DNA of 49,282 nt from Nitrosarchaeum sp. (GCA_023264875.1 JAHFUX010000004.1:1-49282); one strand, 5' to 3'. Positions 33,456 to 43,236 are shown, numbered from the stretch's first letter. Program-made: numbers and translations. Notes: generated by a model not told the origin, from the sequence alone.

Positions 33456-34625
33456 TTGAACAAACTTGTGTTAAACTCTGAGAGTTTAAACAATGTTTTA
33501 GAAAACAAGATGATTTCCAGAGACGAAATAATACAAATCTATGAAAATTCAAAAAGTAATCCCAATGAATTATTTTCAACAGCGCAAAATCTGAGAAAAA
33601 AATTCAAAGAAAAATCAGTTACATTTTCAAAAAAAGCATTTTTCAACATTGTAAATTTATGTAAAGACACATGTTCGTACTGTACTTACAAGGCAGAACC
33701 AGGTGAGAAAAAAATATCCTTGATGTCAAAACAAGAAATAAAACAATTATTGAATCTTGCAAAAAAATACAGATGTGTAGAAGCTTTGTTTGTAACAGGG
33801 GAGCAACCTGAACAAAGATATCAAGAGGCAAGAGATTGGCTAAAAACAAACGGATTCAAATCAACTGCAGAATATTTGATTCATGCATCAGAATTAGCAA
33901 TAGAAAGTGGATTGTTTCCACACACTAATGCAGGAAACTTGAATAAAGAAGATCTAAAAGAATTGCAAAAAAGCAATGTATCAATGGGCATAATGTTAGA
34001 AAATATCAGTGAAAGACTCACAAAAAAAGGAATGCCGCATTATCTAGCAGCGAGTAAGAAACCAAATGCACGATTAGAAGTACTAGAGAATGCGGGAAAG
34101 TTGAGAATTCCAATGACAACCGGGATCCTTGTAGGAATTGGAGAAACGCCGATGGAAATCATAGATTCAATTTTGGCAATAAGAAAACTACATGAAAAAT
34201 ATGGAAATATCCAAGAAGTGATCGTACAAAACTTTCAACCAAAACAAGATACTCTGATGAAAAATTTCCCTTCAGCCAATGAAAATTATTTCAAAATAGT
34301 TGTTGCATTAACAAGAATAATCATGCCAAAAATGAACATACAGATTCCTCCAAACTTATCTCCAAATTCATATCATGGTTTTCTATCCTTGGGAATTAAT
34401 GATTGGGGTGGAGTTTCACCACTTACACCTGATTATGTAAATCCAGAGTTTTCTTGGCCAGAGATTAAAAAAATAGAACAAGACTCAAAGAATGCAGGAT
34501 TTGAACTAAAGTGTAGGTTTCCTGTTTATCCAGAATTTTTTTCATTTATTGGCAAAGAGTTAAGAAATAAGATGAAAAACATCGAAGATGAAGAAGGATT
34601 GGTAAAACAGGAGTATTGGAGATGA
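33456..34625 (+). CDS. cofG: FO synthase subunit 1 (7,8-didemethyl-8-hydroxy-5-deazariboflavin synthase)
   Basis: A radical SAM enzyme of coenzyme F420 synthesis; CofG and CofH together build the deazaflavin FO from tyrosine and 5-amino-6-ribitylamino-uracil. 389 residues; the [4Fe-4S] motif C-x3-C-x2-C is C69, C73, C76 (CKDTCSYC). LFVTGEQPE and GILVGIGET are typical CofG stretches. The start is TTG at 33456. The stop overlaps the cofH start as ATGA. Separate CofG and CofH proteins are the usual archaeal arrangement. Confidence 0.92.
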   Translation: MNKLVLNSESLNNVLENKMISRDEIIQIYENSKSNPNELFSTAQNLRKKFKEKSVTFSKKAFFNIVNLCKDTCSYCTYKAEPGEKKISLMSKQEIKQLLNLAKKYRCVEALFVTGEQPEQRYQEARDWLKTNGFKSTAEYLIHASELAIESGLFPHTNAGNLNKEDLKELQKSNVSMGIMLENISERLTKKGMPHYLAASKKPNARLEVLENAGKLRIPMTTGILVGIGETPMEIIDSILAIRKLHEKYGNIQEVIVQNFQPKQDTLMKNFPSANENYFKIVVALTRIIMPKMNIQIPPNLSPNSYHGFLSLGINDWGGVSPLTPDYVNPEFSWPEIKKIEQDSKNAGFELKCRFPVYPEFFSFIGKELRNKMKNIEDEEGLVKQEYWR

Positions 34626-35881
34626 GCATCAACATAGAATCACTGCTTAAAAATTCAGACTCTTTTGTTTCTGAGATTTTAAACAAGGCATTATCAGACA
34701 AAGAGATATCAGCACGAGAAGGGTTAAGACTATACAATACAACAGGCATAGATTTTCATTTAGTAGGATTGGTTGCAGATGAAATTAGAAAAAGAAGAGT
34801 TGGAGATACTGTTACCTATGTTGTAAATAGAAACATCAATTTTACCAACGTATGTATCAAACAGTGTGGTTTTTGCGCATTTAGTAGAGATTTCAGAGAA
34901 GAAGAAGGGTATTTTCTTCCAACAGATGAAATTGTAAGACGTGCAAAAGAAGCATATCAGTTAGGCGCAACTGAAGTATGCATTCAAGCTGGTCTCCCAC
35001 CAGATATGGATGGGGGTTTGTATGAAAATATTTGTAGAGAAATTAAAAAAGAAATTCCAGATATTCACATACATGGATTTTCACCAGAAGAGGTTCTCTA
35101 TGGAGCAACAAGATCAAAGACTACAATTAGAGAATATCTCAAAAGACTCAAAGAATCAGGGGTAAATACTCTACCAGGAACAGCAGCAGAGATTCTAGAT
35201 CAAAAACTAAGAGATAAAATTTCTCCAGGAAGAATAAGTGTGAAAGATTGGATAGAAGTAATAAAAACAGCTCACAATCTTGGAATCAACACAACATCAA
35301 CTATGATGTTTGGACACATTGAAACACTTGAGGACAGAGTAAATCATATTGCAAAAATCAGAGAAATTCAAAAAGAGACAAGAGGTTTTACAGAATTTGT
35401 CCCACTCAATTTTATTCATAGCGAAGCTCCAATGTATAAACATCAATTGCATGATGGAATAAGACAAGGTGGTAGCGGTAATGACGTATTGCTAACACAT
35501 GCAATTGCAAGAATTATGTTAAATAATTACATAGACAATATTCAAATGTCTTGGGTAAAAGAAGGGCAGAAAATGTCACAATTATTGTTAATGTGGGGAG
35601 CAAATGATTTTGGAGGAACTTTAATCAATGAAAGTATTTCAACATCTGCAGGTTCCAATCACGGTCAATTGATAAGACCAAAAGAAATAAGAAGACTGGT
35701 AAGAGAAATTAAAAGAATACCTGCAGAAAGAAACACCAATTACAAAATATTGAAAAAATTTGATACTAGTGATGAATCAGATGATGAATTGGATAAAATT
35801 TCGGATTTATCAAAATTTGGGTCATATGCAGAACTGATCAAAATTAACAAATTCAAATACAAAAATCCAAGGAAAGAATAA
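34622..35881 (+). CDS. cofH: FO synthase subunit 2 (5-amino-6-(D-ribitylamino)uracil-L-tyrosine transferase)
   Basis: The partner radical SAM enzyme of CofG. From ATG 34622 it has 419 residues with C-x3-C-x2-C at C78, C82, C85 (CIKQCGFC), HGFSPEEVLYGATRS, LPGTAAEILD and FVPLNFIHSEAPM typical of CofH. MqnC and MqnE of menaquinone synthesis are related, but the overlap with cofG decides for CofH. ATG 34622 (ATGA overlap) is preferred to an upstream TTG at 34616. It lies about 27 kb from the cofD-cofC operon. Confidence 0.93.
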   Translation: MSINIESLLKNSDSFVSEILNKALSDKEISAREGLRLYNTTGIDFHLVGLVADEIRKRRVGDTVTYVVNRNINFTNVCIKQCGFCAFSRDFREEEGYFLPTDEIVRRAKEAYQLGATEVCIQAGLPPDMDGGLYENICREIKKEIPDIHIHGFSPEEVLYGATRSKTTIREYLKRLKESGVNTLPGTAAEILDQKLRDKISPGRISVKDWIEVIKTAHNLGINTTSTMMFGHIETLEDRVNHIAKIREIQKETRGFTEFVPLNFIHSEAPMYKHQLHDGIRQGGSGNDVLLTHAIARIMLNNYIDNIQMSWVKEGQKMSQLLLMWGANDFGGTLINESISTSAGSNHGQLIRPKEIRRLVREIKRIPAERNTNYKILKKFDTSDESDDELDKISDLSKFGSYAELIKINKFKYKNPRKE

Positions 35882-36009
35882 TGGGACACCTTAGACAATG
35901 CATTGAATAACTCAAAAAAAAGAATCGATTAAATAGAAAATATAGAACTGTAGGCACAAAATGAGGTGTAAAAAAACCATCTAGACGGATCAACAAAGCT
36001 TCAGGTTAA

Positions 36010-36043
36010 CATTAATAAGGTAATATACCGTACCATACGGTAT
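36010..36043 (+). promoter_or_regulatory. Promoter with 19-bp palindromic operator on the start site
   Basis: A TATA-like ATTAATAA (36011-36018) lies about 27 bases before ATG 36042. Between the two is ATACCGTA-CCA-TACGGTAT (36025-36043): two perfect 8-bp arms around a 3-base centre, ending inside the start codon. The palindrome would cover roughly -17 to +2 of a leaderless transcript. Its position directly before a DNA-binding protein gene suggests autorepression. Confidence 0.6.
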
Positions 36044-36389
36044 GATGCGAGCAAGACTGACATACATACCAATAGAAGTAGCAGACCAATTCGAAGATTT
36101 TATTATAAAACGAGATGTCCAAATACTAGATGCAGTAAAAGCAAGAACACGTGATTACAGTACATTATCTCTTCTGAAATTACTGTATCAGCTTAGAGGA
36201 AATCCAATGACGTTTTCAGATCTGTATTCAAAATCAAAAATAAGAATGAAAAAATCATTTCTAAATTATTTACATCTTTGTGTAAATTATAACTTTGTGC
36301 AAAAAGAAGCAATAGGGTCTAACATGATCTATTCCATAACAGACAAAGGAAGAACCATGTTGAATTTGTTTATTCATAAAAGTAATTAG
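36042..36389 (+). CDS. Winged-helix transcriptional regulator, probably autoregulated
   Basis: 115 residues from ATG 36042 (a second ATG at 36045 is equally possible). After RARLTYIPIEVADQFEDFI, the segment from about 43 to 110 looks like a winged helix: LLKLLYQLRGNPMTFSDLYS, KSFLNYLHLCVNYNFV, and IYSITDKGRTML as the wing and last helix, as in archaeal MarR/PadR-like small regulators. The palindrome over its start is the probable target. PAC2 follows 22 bases downstream, and purM beyond, so it may regulate those too. Confidence 0.75.
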   Translation: MMRARLTYIPIEVADQFEDFIIKRDVQILDAVKARTRDYSTLSLLKLLYQLRGNPMTFSDLYSKSKIRMKKSFLNYLHLCVNYNFVQKEAIGSNMIYSITDKGRTMLNLFIHKSN

Positions 36390-36411
36390 ACAGAACAAAT
36401 CGATGTAAAGA

Positions 36412-37137
36412 ATGCAAGAAGCGTTTCCAGAAGCAGAAGTATTTGAAATTAAAAAAACAAAACTCAACAGCCCAATAATATTGGCAGGGTTTGTAGGTGC
36501 AGGTCTTGTAGGACCACTTGCAATTAGTCACATCATCGAAGAATTAAAAATGGAGGAGATAGGATTGATGAGATCAAAATATCTTCCGCCATCAACTGTT
36601 TTTATGAAAGGCAGATTACGTCATCCTTTCAGATTTTATGCAAACAAAGAAGGTACAATATGTGCAATAATTTGTGAAATAACATTAAGAATAGAAGGAC
36701 TGTACTCACTTGTTTCAGCCATTTTAGATTGGGTAGAGAAAAAAGGCTCAAAAGAAATTGTAATTTTAGATGGGATAGCAAGTGAAGAGCATGATGATAA
36801 AGCATATTGTGCAGCAGGAGAGGATTTGATAAGAATGATGGCAGACAAAGACATCAGTATGATTTCACAGGGATTTATCACTGGGATTCCAGGAGGAATT
36901 TTAAATGAATGCATTGTAAGAAAAATTCAAGGAATATCTCTACTTGCAAAAGCAAACAAAACATCGCCAGACCCAGCAGCGGCATCGACGTTGATAGAGG
37001 CATTAAATCGATTCTACGATATGAGAATAGATACATCTGATTTGGAAAAGGAAAAAGATAGAATTAATTCTGAATTTAGCGAATTGTCTCAAAAATATGT
37101 TGAACATAGAGAAGAGTTTGCTGGCATGTACATGTGA
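36412..37137 (+). CDS. PAC2 family proteasome assembly chaperone-like protein
   Basis: 241 residues. The PAC2 (former DUF75) fold is indicated by SPIILAGFVGAGLVGPLAI near the N-terminus, KEIVILDGIASEEHD, ITGIPGGILNEC and PDPAAASTLIEALNRF. A short C-terminal coiled coil follows (about 208-236). Eukaryotic relatives help build the proteasome alpha ring; archaeal members are thought to have similar or ATP-grasp-linked roles, unproven. It shares an operon with the winged-helix regulator. Confidence 0.85.
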   Translation: MQEAFPEAEVFEIKKTKLNSPIILAGFVGAGLVGPLAISHIIEELKMEEIGLMRSKYLPPSTVFMKGRLRHPFRFYANKEGTICAIICEITLRIEGLYSLVSAILDWVEKKGSKEIVILDGIASEEHDDKAYCAAGEDLIRMMADKDISMISQGFITGIPGGILNECIVRKIQGISLLAKANKTSPDPAAASTLIEALNRFYDMRIDTSDLEKEKDRINSEFSELSQKYVEHREEFAGMYM

Positions 37138-37186
37138 GTCAAAAACTAGGCAAATTCTTTTATTCACAGCAAATACGCATGAAACT

Positions 37187-38209
37187 ATGGTCTTAACCTA
37201 CAAAAAGGCAGGCGTGGACATAGCCAAAATCAAACAAAGTCAAGCAGCAATAGGCAAGATGATTGAATCAACACACAAACTCCAAAAAATGGCAAAAATC
37301 ACACATGGTTTTGGACATTATGCTGGAATTGTAGAAATTCCAGGAGGAAAATTATTAGCTACTCATACAGATGGTGTAGGAACCAAAGTAGTAATTGCAA
37401 ATTTGATGAAAAAATACAACACAATTGGAATTGATTGCGTTGCAATGAATGTAAATGACATAATCTGTATTGGTGCAACTCCGGTTTCATTTGTAGATTA
37501 TATCGCTGCAAACAAAAATGATCAAAGAATTTTCAAAGGAATCGTAGAAGGATTGGTAAAAGGTGCAAAGAAATCGGCAATGCCAATTGTAGGAGGAGAG
37601 ACAGCAATAATGCCAGATGTCATTGCAGGAAAAGGATTTTCATTTGATCTAGCTGGAATGGTAGTAGGTCTTGTTTCAAAAAAAGACATGGTACTTGGAA
37701 ATAAAATAAAAAAAGGAGACATTATCATAGGTGCAAAAAGTAGTGGAATACATTCCAACGGATATTCATTGGCAAGAAAAGCGCTTTTAACAAAATATTC
37801 CATAAAAGACAAAGTAAAAGGAGTGGGAGTAATAGGAGAATCGCTTTTAACACCCACTGAAATTTATGCAAAACCAGTTTTAGAAATAATTCAAAAGTGC
37901 AAAGTGAATGGGTTGGCACACATTACAGGTGGAGCATTTACGAAATTACTCCGCCTCAAAAAAATAGGGTATGACATAGATTCACTACCAACAATTCCAC
38001 CCATAATGAAATTAATTGAAGAACAAGGTGTGAAACAAGATGAAATGTATAAAACATTTAACATGGGCGTAGGATTTTGTGTTGTAGCATCAAAAGATCA
38101 AGCAGGTAAAATAAAATCAATATTTAAAAAACACCATATTTCAAGTCAGGAAATTGGTCAAATTACGTCTAGAAAAGGAGTTTTTGTGAATTCTACAAAA
38201 ATTGCATAG
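37187..38209 (+). CDS. purM: Phosphoribosylformylglycinamidine cyclo-ligase (AIR synthetase)
   Basis: Purine synthesis step 5: FGAM plus ATP gives AIR. 340 residues from ATG 37187 (MVLTYKKAGVDIAKIKQ, the normal PurM start); a 90-base in-frame extension upstream is not credible because it overlaps the PAC2 end. Motifs: ATHTDGVGTKVVIA, GIDCVAMNVNDIICIGATP, GGETAIMPDV, KSSGIHSNGYSLAR and HITGGAFTKL, all in order. It is followed by a transporter gene, with no other pur gene in the window. Confidence 0.95.
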   Translation: MVLTYKKAGVDIAKIKQSQAAIGKMIESTHKLQKMAKITHGFGHYAGIVEIPGGKLLATHTDGVGTKVVIANLMKKYNTIGIDCVAMNVNDIICIGATPVSFVDYIAANKNDQRIFKGIVEGLVKGAKKSAMPIVGGETAIMPDVIAGKGFSFDLAGMVVGLVSKKDMVLGNKIKKGDIIIGAKSSGIHSNGYSLARKALLTKYSIKDKVKGVGVIGESLLTPTEIYAKPVLEIIQKCKVNGLAHITGGAFTKLLRLKKIGYDIDSLPTIPPIMKLIEEQGVKQDEMYKTFNMGVGFCVVASKDQAGKIKSIFKKHHISSQEIGQITSRKGVFVNSTKIA

Positions 38210-38283
38210 TAATTAGACAGTTGTGAAAGAATGTTTTACCAATAATTACCTTATATGACCACATTTTATTTGAGAATAGAGAA

Positions 38284-39708
38284 ATGTTAGGAGTATCCAT
38301 TCATAAAAAAACAATTATTGGACTTTTGCTTCTAAGCGTTCTTTCCATTTTGATTTGGATCATGCCAGCAATGATAGGGTTTGATGCAAGTGTTTCCTTG
38401 CGTCTTTTAGCCATAGTTCTACTTTCAATATACATTATACTGGCATTTGAGATTGTTCATAGAACAGTAATTGTGTTAGTAGCAGCTACAATTGCAATCA
38501 TAATTGGTATCACCACCGGTCTTTTTCAATCTGATGAAAGTTTTGAATTTGCAATTCGTTCTGTTGATTTTAACACAATAGGTCTTTTGCTAGGAATGAT
38601 GATCATTGTGATCATTTTAGCTGAGACAGGAATTTTCCAATATATTGGAATCAAAATGTGTAAGGCATCCAAAGGAAACATGTGGAAGCTTCTGGTCATG
38701 ATGAGTGTATTTACTGCAGTTACATCGATGTTCATAGATAACGTTACAACAATTCTGCTTATGATTCCCATCACTATTTCCATATTCAAAACTTTTCGCA
38801 TGTCACCTATCCCATTCATACTTGCACAGGTGCTTGCATCAAATGTAGGTGGAACTGCTACTCTCATCGGAGATCCTCCAAACATAATGATAGGCTCAGC
38901 TGCTAACATTGACTTTAGTGCATTTTTGATTCACATGGGTCCTGTGATTGGCGTTTCGTTGATAGTATCACTTATTTTGTTCAAAGTATTTTTTAGAAAA
39001 GATCTAAGGGCAACACCACAAAATCTTGGAGAATTAATGAGTCAAAGTGAAATATCACTCATTAAGGATAGACCGCTTTTAATAAAATCATTAGTGGTGT
39101 TGTTTAGTGTTATAGTACTTTTTGTCATTCATGGTAGTTTACACATTGAACCTTCACTTGTTGCACTTGGTGGAGCAGGAGTTTTGCTACTCATATCAAA
39201 AACAAAACCTGAAAAAATATTACATGAGGTTGACTGGAGCACTCTCATATTCTTTGCGTGTCTTTTTATCACCATAAATATCGGAAGAGAATCCGGAATG
39301 ATTGATGTGTTGGCCAAGACTGCACTTGGCATCACAGCAGGAAATCCCTGGGCAAGTTTCTTTGTGATAACATGGGTGTCTGCAATTGCAAGTTCCTTTG
39401 TAGATAACATTCCATTTGCTGCAACTATGATACCGCTAATTGAAGTGTTAAATCAAAATCCAAGTATTGCTGCAGAATTTCATAATGCCATTAGTCCTCT
39501 TTGGTGGGCATTATCTTTGGGGGTAGGACTAGGAGGAAATGGCACACTTATTGGATCCAGTGCAGGAATCATTGCTATAGGACTGGCAGAAAAACATGGT
39601 TACAAAATTACCTTCATACAGTTTTTCAAAATTGGATTTCCATTCATGATAATAACAGTGGCAGCAGGTAGTGTTGTTTTGATGATTGATCTGATGCTAA
39701 GACTATAG
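38284..39708 (+). CDS. ArsB/NhaD-type ion transporter
   Basis: A 474-residue polytopic protein with about 11-12 membrane helices. It belongs to the ion transporter superfamily of ArsB, NhaD and the P protein: FIDNVTTILLMIPI, VLASNVGGTATLIGDPPNIMIG and the second copy FVDNIPFAATMIPLIE, GNGTLIGSSAG mark the two inverted halves. Substrate (arsenite, Na+/H+, or dicarboxylate) cannot be decided; no ars genes are adjacent. The sequence is slightly less AT-rich in codon choice than its neighbours, but not strikingly. Confidence 0.88.
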   Translation: MLGVSIHKKTIIGLLLLSVLSILIWIMPAMIGFDASVSLRLLAIVLLSIYIILAFEIVHRTVIVLVAATIAIIIGITTGLFQSDESFEFAIRSVDFNTIGLLLGMMIIVIILAETGIFQYIGIKMCKASKGNMWKLLVMMSVFTAVTSMFIDNVTTILLMIPITISIFKTFRMSPIPFILAQVLASNVGGTATLIGDPPNIMIGSAANIDFSAFLIHMGPVIGVSLIVSLILFKVFFRKDLRATPQNLGELMSQSEISLIKDRPLLIKSLVVLFSVIVLFVIHGSLHIEPSLVALGGAGVLLLISKTKPEKILHEVDWSTLIFFACLFITINIGRESGMIDVLAKTALGITAGNPWASFFVITWVSAIASSFVDNIPFAATMIPLIEVLNQNPSIAAEFHNAISPLWWALSLGVGLGGNGTLIGSSAGIIAIGLAEKHGYKITFIQFFKIGFPFMIITVAAGSVVLMIDLMLRL

Positions 39709-39813
39709 AACAATTTCAAGAGCGCAAAGGACAATATTATTTCTAAAAAGTACTAAAAAATCGAAACTGTGAAGTTATTTAACGAATTTATGTACTATAC
39801 AACATGAATATTC

Positions 39814-41406
39814 ATGAACAAGTTAGAGCCCATATTTTCAAAAGCATGTGGAGAAATCATGCAAAATCTCCTAACTGTAAATGAACCAACTAAAAAACAA
39901 GTCAAAAATGAAATTAAAAAAATATGTGCAAAATATGCACTTTCACGAATTCCCAGAAACCATGAAATTCTTTCAATGGCAAAAAATTCAGATTTTTCCA
40001 AATTACAAAAAGTTTTGCTTAAAAAACCAATCAAGACAGCATCAGGAGTATCAATAATTGCATTAATGCCAAAACCATATGCGTGCCCACATGGAAGATG
40101 TACATATTGCCCAGGTGGAATTGAATACAATTCACCTAATAGCTATACAGGAAAGGAGCCATCAACACTTAATGCAATTGAAAATGGATATGATCCCAAA
40201 CTCCAAATCACAACAAAAATTGAAAAACTAATTGCATATGGACATGACCCATCAAAGATGGAAATAGTAATTGTGGGGGGGACGTTTTTATTCATGCCAA
40301 AAGACTATCAAGAAAATTTCATCAGGTCTTGCTATGATGCACTAAATGGAACAAATTCAGATAATTTAGAAGAAGCAAAATCAAACAACGAACATGCAAA
40401 AATAAGAAATGTTGGATTTACAATTGAGACAAAACCAGATTATTGCAAACAGATACACGTTGATGCAATGCTAGATTATGGAATTACGCGAATAGAGATT
40501 GGAGTTCAATCATTACAAGAAAGAGTGTACAAAATTGTCAATAGAGGACATGATTACAATGACGTAATAGAATCATTTCAAATTTCAAAAGATGCAGGAT
40601 ATAAAATTGTGGCGCATATGATGCCAGGTCTTCCTACAATGACTCCAGAGGGAGACATTGCTGATTTTAAAAAGTTATTTGATGATCCACAATTCAGACC
40701 AGACATGTTGAAGATTTATCCATCACTAGTCATAGAAAACACCCCACTTTATGACGAATACAAACGTGGGAAATACACTCCATATTCAGATCAAGATATG
40801 ATCAGAGTTCTAACTGAAGTAAAGAGAAACATTCCAAAATGGGTCAGAATAATGAGAGTACAAAGAGAGATATCACCAAATGAGATCATAGCAGGTCCAA
40901 AATCAGGAAACCTCAGACAAATAGTACATCAAAATCTGAGCAAACAAGGTATTTCATGTAAATGCATAAGATGTAGAGAGGCAGGACTATCAAACAAAAA
41001 GACAGATGATCAGAATCTAAAATTAAATAGAATTGATTATGAGTCATCTGGCGGAAATGAAATATTTTTGTCATATGAAGATACAAATGATTCAATTTAT
41101 GGATTTTTGAGATTAAGAAAACCAAGTATTTTGGCACATAGAAAAGAAGTTGGAAATGACTCTTGTATTGTACGAGAACTACATGTGTACGGCAAATCAT
41201 TAAAGTTGGGAGAAAAAGGAGAAAATCAAATACAACATTCAGGATTGGGGAAAAATTTAATGAAAGAAGCTGAAAAAATTTCTAAAGAAGAATTTGGTGC
41301 AAAAAAACTTTTAGTAATTAGTGCTGTAGGAACAAGAGAGTATTATCAAAAATTAGGGTATTCGTTATATGGACCATACATGACAAAACCATTGAATCAA
41401 GAATAG
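39814..41406 (+). CDS. elp3: tRNA uridine-34 carboxymethyl-forming enzyme Elp3
   Basis: Elp3 adds the acetyl-derived carboxymethyl group to wobble uridine of tRNA. 530 residues: radical SAM domain with C91-x4-C96-x2-C99 (CPHGRCTYC) and FTIETKPDYC, MMPGLPTMT, then a zinc-coordinating region (CKCIRCREAG) and a C-terminal acetyltransferase domain (SGLGKNLMKEAE, VGTREYYQKLGY). It is a stand-alone archaeal Elp3 without other Elongator subunits. Two bases separate it from lysS. Confidence 0.94.
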   Translation: MNKLEPIFSKACGEIMQNLLTVNEPTKKQVKNEIKKICAKYALSRIPRNHEILSMAKNSDFSKLQKVLLKKPIKTASGVSIIALMPKPYACPHGRCTYCPGGIEYNSPNSYTGKEPSTLNAIENGYDPKLQITTKIEKLIAYGHDPSKMEIVIVGGTFLFMPKDYQENFIRSCYDALNGTNSDNLEEAKSNNEHAKIRNVGFTIETKPDYCKQIHVDAMLDYGITRIEIGVQSLQERVYKIVNRGHDYNDVIESFQISKDAGYKIVAHMMPGLPTMTPEGDIADFKKLFDDPQFRPDMLKIYPSLVIENTPLYDEYKRGKYTPYSDQDMIRVLTEVKRNIPKWVRIMRVQREISPNEIIAGPKSGNLRQIVHQNLSKQGISCKCIRCREAGLSNKKTDDQNLKLNRIDYESSGGNEIFLSYEDTNDSIYGFLRLRKPSILAHRKEVGNDSCIVRELHVYGKSLKLGEKGENQIQHSGLGKNLMKEAEKISKEEFGAKKLLVISAVGTREYYQKLGYSLYGPYMTKPLNQE

Positions 41407-41408
41407 AT

Positions 41409-42995
41409 ATGTCAGAGCAGGAAATATTTGGAAAGGGAACATGGATAGACAAATTAGCTCATGAGTTACTAGAACGTGAAAAATCTCTAGGTAGAAGTTT
41501 AGATCTTTTGAGAGTTGAAAGTGGACTGGGAGCTTCAGGAGTACCACATATTGGAAGCCTAGGAGATGCAGTTAGAGCATATGGAGTAAAACTTGCACTA
41601 GAAAACTTTGGATACAAATCAGAATTAATTGCATACTCGGATGATTTAGATGGATTAAGAAAGATTCCAGAGGGATTTCCTGATTCTTTAGAAGAGCATT
41701 TGGCAAAACCAGTTTCATTGATTCCAGATCCATTTGGATGTCACGAGTCATATGGAATGCACATGAGCAGCATTTTGTTGGACGGTCTTGACAAAATGGA
41801 AATTAAATACGAATTTAGAAGAGCAAAAGACACATACAAAAATGGATTACTAAAAGATCAGATTCATACAATTTTGCAAAATAGCTCAAAAATAGGAGAT
41901 AAAATTTCAGAACTTGTAGGCCAAGAAAAATATCAGAAATTTCTCCCATATTTTCCAGTTTGTGCAAACTGTCACAGACTCTACACCGCAGAAGCGTTTG
42001 AGTATTTAGCAGATGAGAGGAAAGTAAGATACAAGTGTCATGACGCAGAGATTGGCGCAAAAATGATCAAAGGTTGTGGCCATAATGGAGAAGCAGACAT
42101 TACCAAAGATTTAGGAAAACTTGCATGGAAAGTGGAATTTGCTGCAAGATGGGCAGCATTTGATATTAGATTTGAAGCTTATGGAAAAGACATCATGGAT
42201 TCGGTCAAAGTAAATGATTGGGTATCAGACGAGATTTTGAGTTTTCCACATCCTCATCATGTCAAATATGAAATGTTTTTAGATAAAGGAGGAAAGAAGA
42301 TTTCAAAATCACTAGGCAATGTGGTCACAGGACAAAAATGGATGGAATTTGGAAGCCCAAAATCCATTTTATTACTTCTTTACAAAAGAATTACAGGTGC
42401 AAGAGAATTAGGATTTGAAGACATACCATCGCTAATGAATGAATATAATGAATTAGAAGACATATTTTTTGGAAAAATCAAAGTAGACAATCAGGCCAAA
42501 TTAATAAAATCAAAAGGACTCTATGAATATGTAAATCTACTAGAACCACCAAAAGAGCCAAGCGTTCATGTCAACTATAGATTACTAGTTGAATTAGCTA
42601 AAATGTTCAAAGAAAATAGAACAGAAAGAGTAATGAAAAAATTGCTAGATTACGGAGCAATCAAAAATCCAGATCCAGAAATAGAAAAATTAATTGAGTT
42701 GGCAGGAAATTTTGCAGATGAATTTGATCAACAAGAAAAAGTAGAAATTGATATGGATGAATCAGCAAAAAAAATATTGAAACTACTAGTAGATGCGCTT
42801 AATGCAGAAGAAGAACCAGAAGACATTCAAAATACAATATATCAGATTGCAAAATCAAATGGAGTAGAGCCAAAGGATTTCTTTAAAATTTTGTATCAAA
42901 TAATATTGGGCACATCAAGAGGACCTAAAATTGGGCCACTAATCTCAGATATTGGAAGAAAACAAGTTGCAAAGACGGTATCAAAGTACATCTAA
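41409..42995 (+). CDS. lysS: Lysyl-tRNA synthetase, class I
   Basis: 528 residues; class I LysRS, typical of archaea. The HIGH-like motif is PHIGS (residues 46-50) and the KMSKS-like motif is KISKS (about 297-301). A zinc-binding region CANCHRLYT...CHDAEIG...CGHNG lies in the middle. The C-terminal half forms the helical anticodon-binding part. It starts 2 bases after elp3 and is followed after 3 bases by a small membrane protein gene, so all three share an operon. Confidence 0.95.
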   Translation: MSEQEIFGKGTWIDKLAHELLEREKSLGRSLDLLRVESGLGASGVPHIGSLGDAVRAYGVKLALENFGYKSELIAYSDDLDGLRKIPEGFPDSLEEHLAKPVSLIPDPFGCHESYGMHMSSILLDGLDKMEIKYEFRRAKDTYKNGLLKDQIHTILQNSSKIGDKISELVGQEKYQKFLPYFPVCANCHRLYTAEAFEYLADERKVRYKCHDAEIGAKMIKGCGHNGEADITKDLGKLAWKVEFAARWAAFDIRFEAYGKDIMDSVKVNDWVSDEILSFPHPHHVKYEMFLDKGGKKISKSLGNVVTGQKWMEFGSPKSILLLLYKRITGARELGFEDIPSLMNEYNELEDIFFGKIKVDNQAKLIKSKGLYEYVNLLEPPKEPSVHVNYRLLVELAKMFKENRTERVMKKLLDYGAIKNPDPEIEKLIELAGNFADEFDQQEKVEIDMDESAKKILKLLVDALNAEEEPEDIQNTIYQIAKSNGVEPKDFFKILYQIILGTSRGPKIGPLISDIGRKQVAKTVSKYI

Positions 42996-42998
42996 AAT

Positions 42999-43199
42999 AT
43001 GGCCCACAGTGAGCACAACAAATCAAAAAATAGCGGAAGTTTTATGCTAGTAATATTTGGGGGATTGTTGTTATTTTTAGCACCTAACATAAATCCCGGC
43101 AATCCAGTATTGGGAACCATTGCATTAATTGGCGGAATTGTCATTGGCGGAGTTGGGTTTTATCTCAAGTTTATCCGTACAAGAGCAAAAAGAGTCTAA
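42999..43199 (+). CDS. Small two-helix membrane protein, 66 aa
   Basis: 66 residues with two hydrophobic segments (about 14-28 and 35-58, rich in Gly) and basic ends (EHNKSKN, RTRAKRV), so both ends are probably cytoplasmic. It lies 3 bases after lysS. No family recognised; a membrane role is clear only from composition. Confidence 0.7.
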   Translation: MAHSEHNKSKNSGSFMLVIFGGLLLFLAPNINPGNPVLGTIALIGGIVIGGVGFYLKFIRTRAKRV

Positions 43200-43236
43200 A
43201 GAAACGTTCATCTTTTGGGAAATTTTGTAGATAAAC

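Noticed and set aside
33456-35881. Menaquinone (futalosine) enzymes MqnE/MqnC
   Set aside because: They are related radical SAM proteins, but the overlapping pair and CofG/CofH signatures fit FO synthase better.
37097-37186. Longer PurM start
   Set aside because: It would overlap the PAC2 end by 41 bases; ATG 37187 gives the standard PurM N-terminus.
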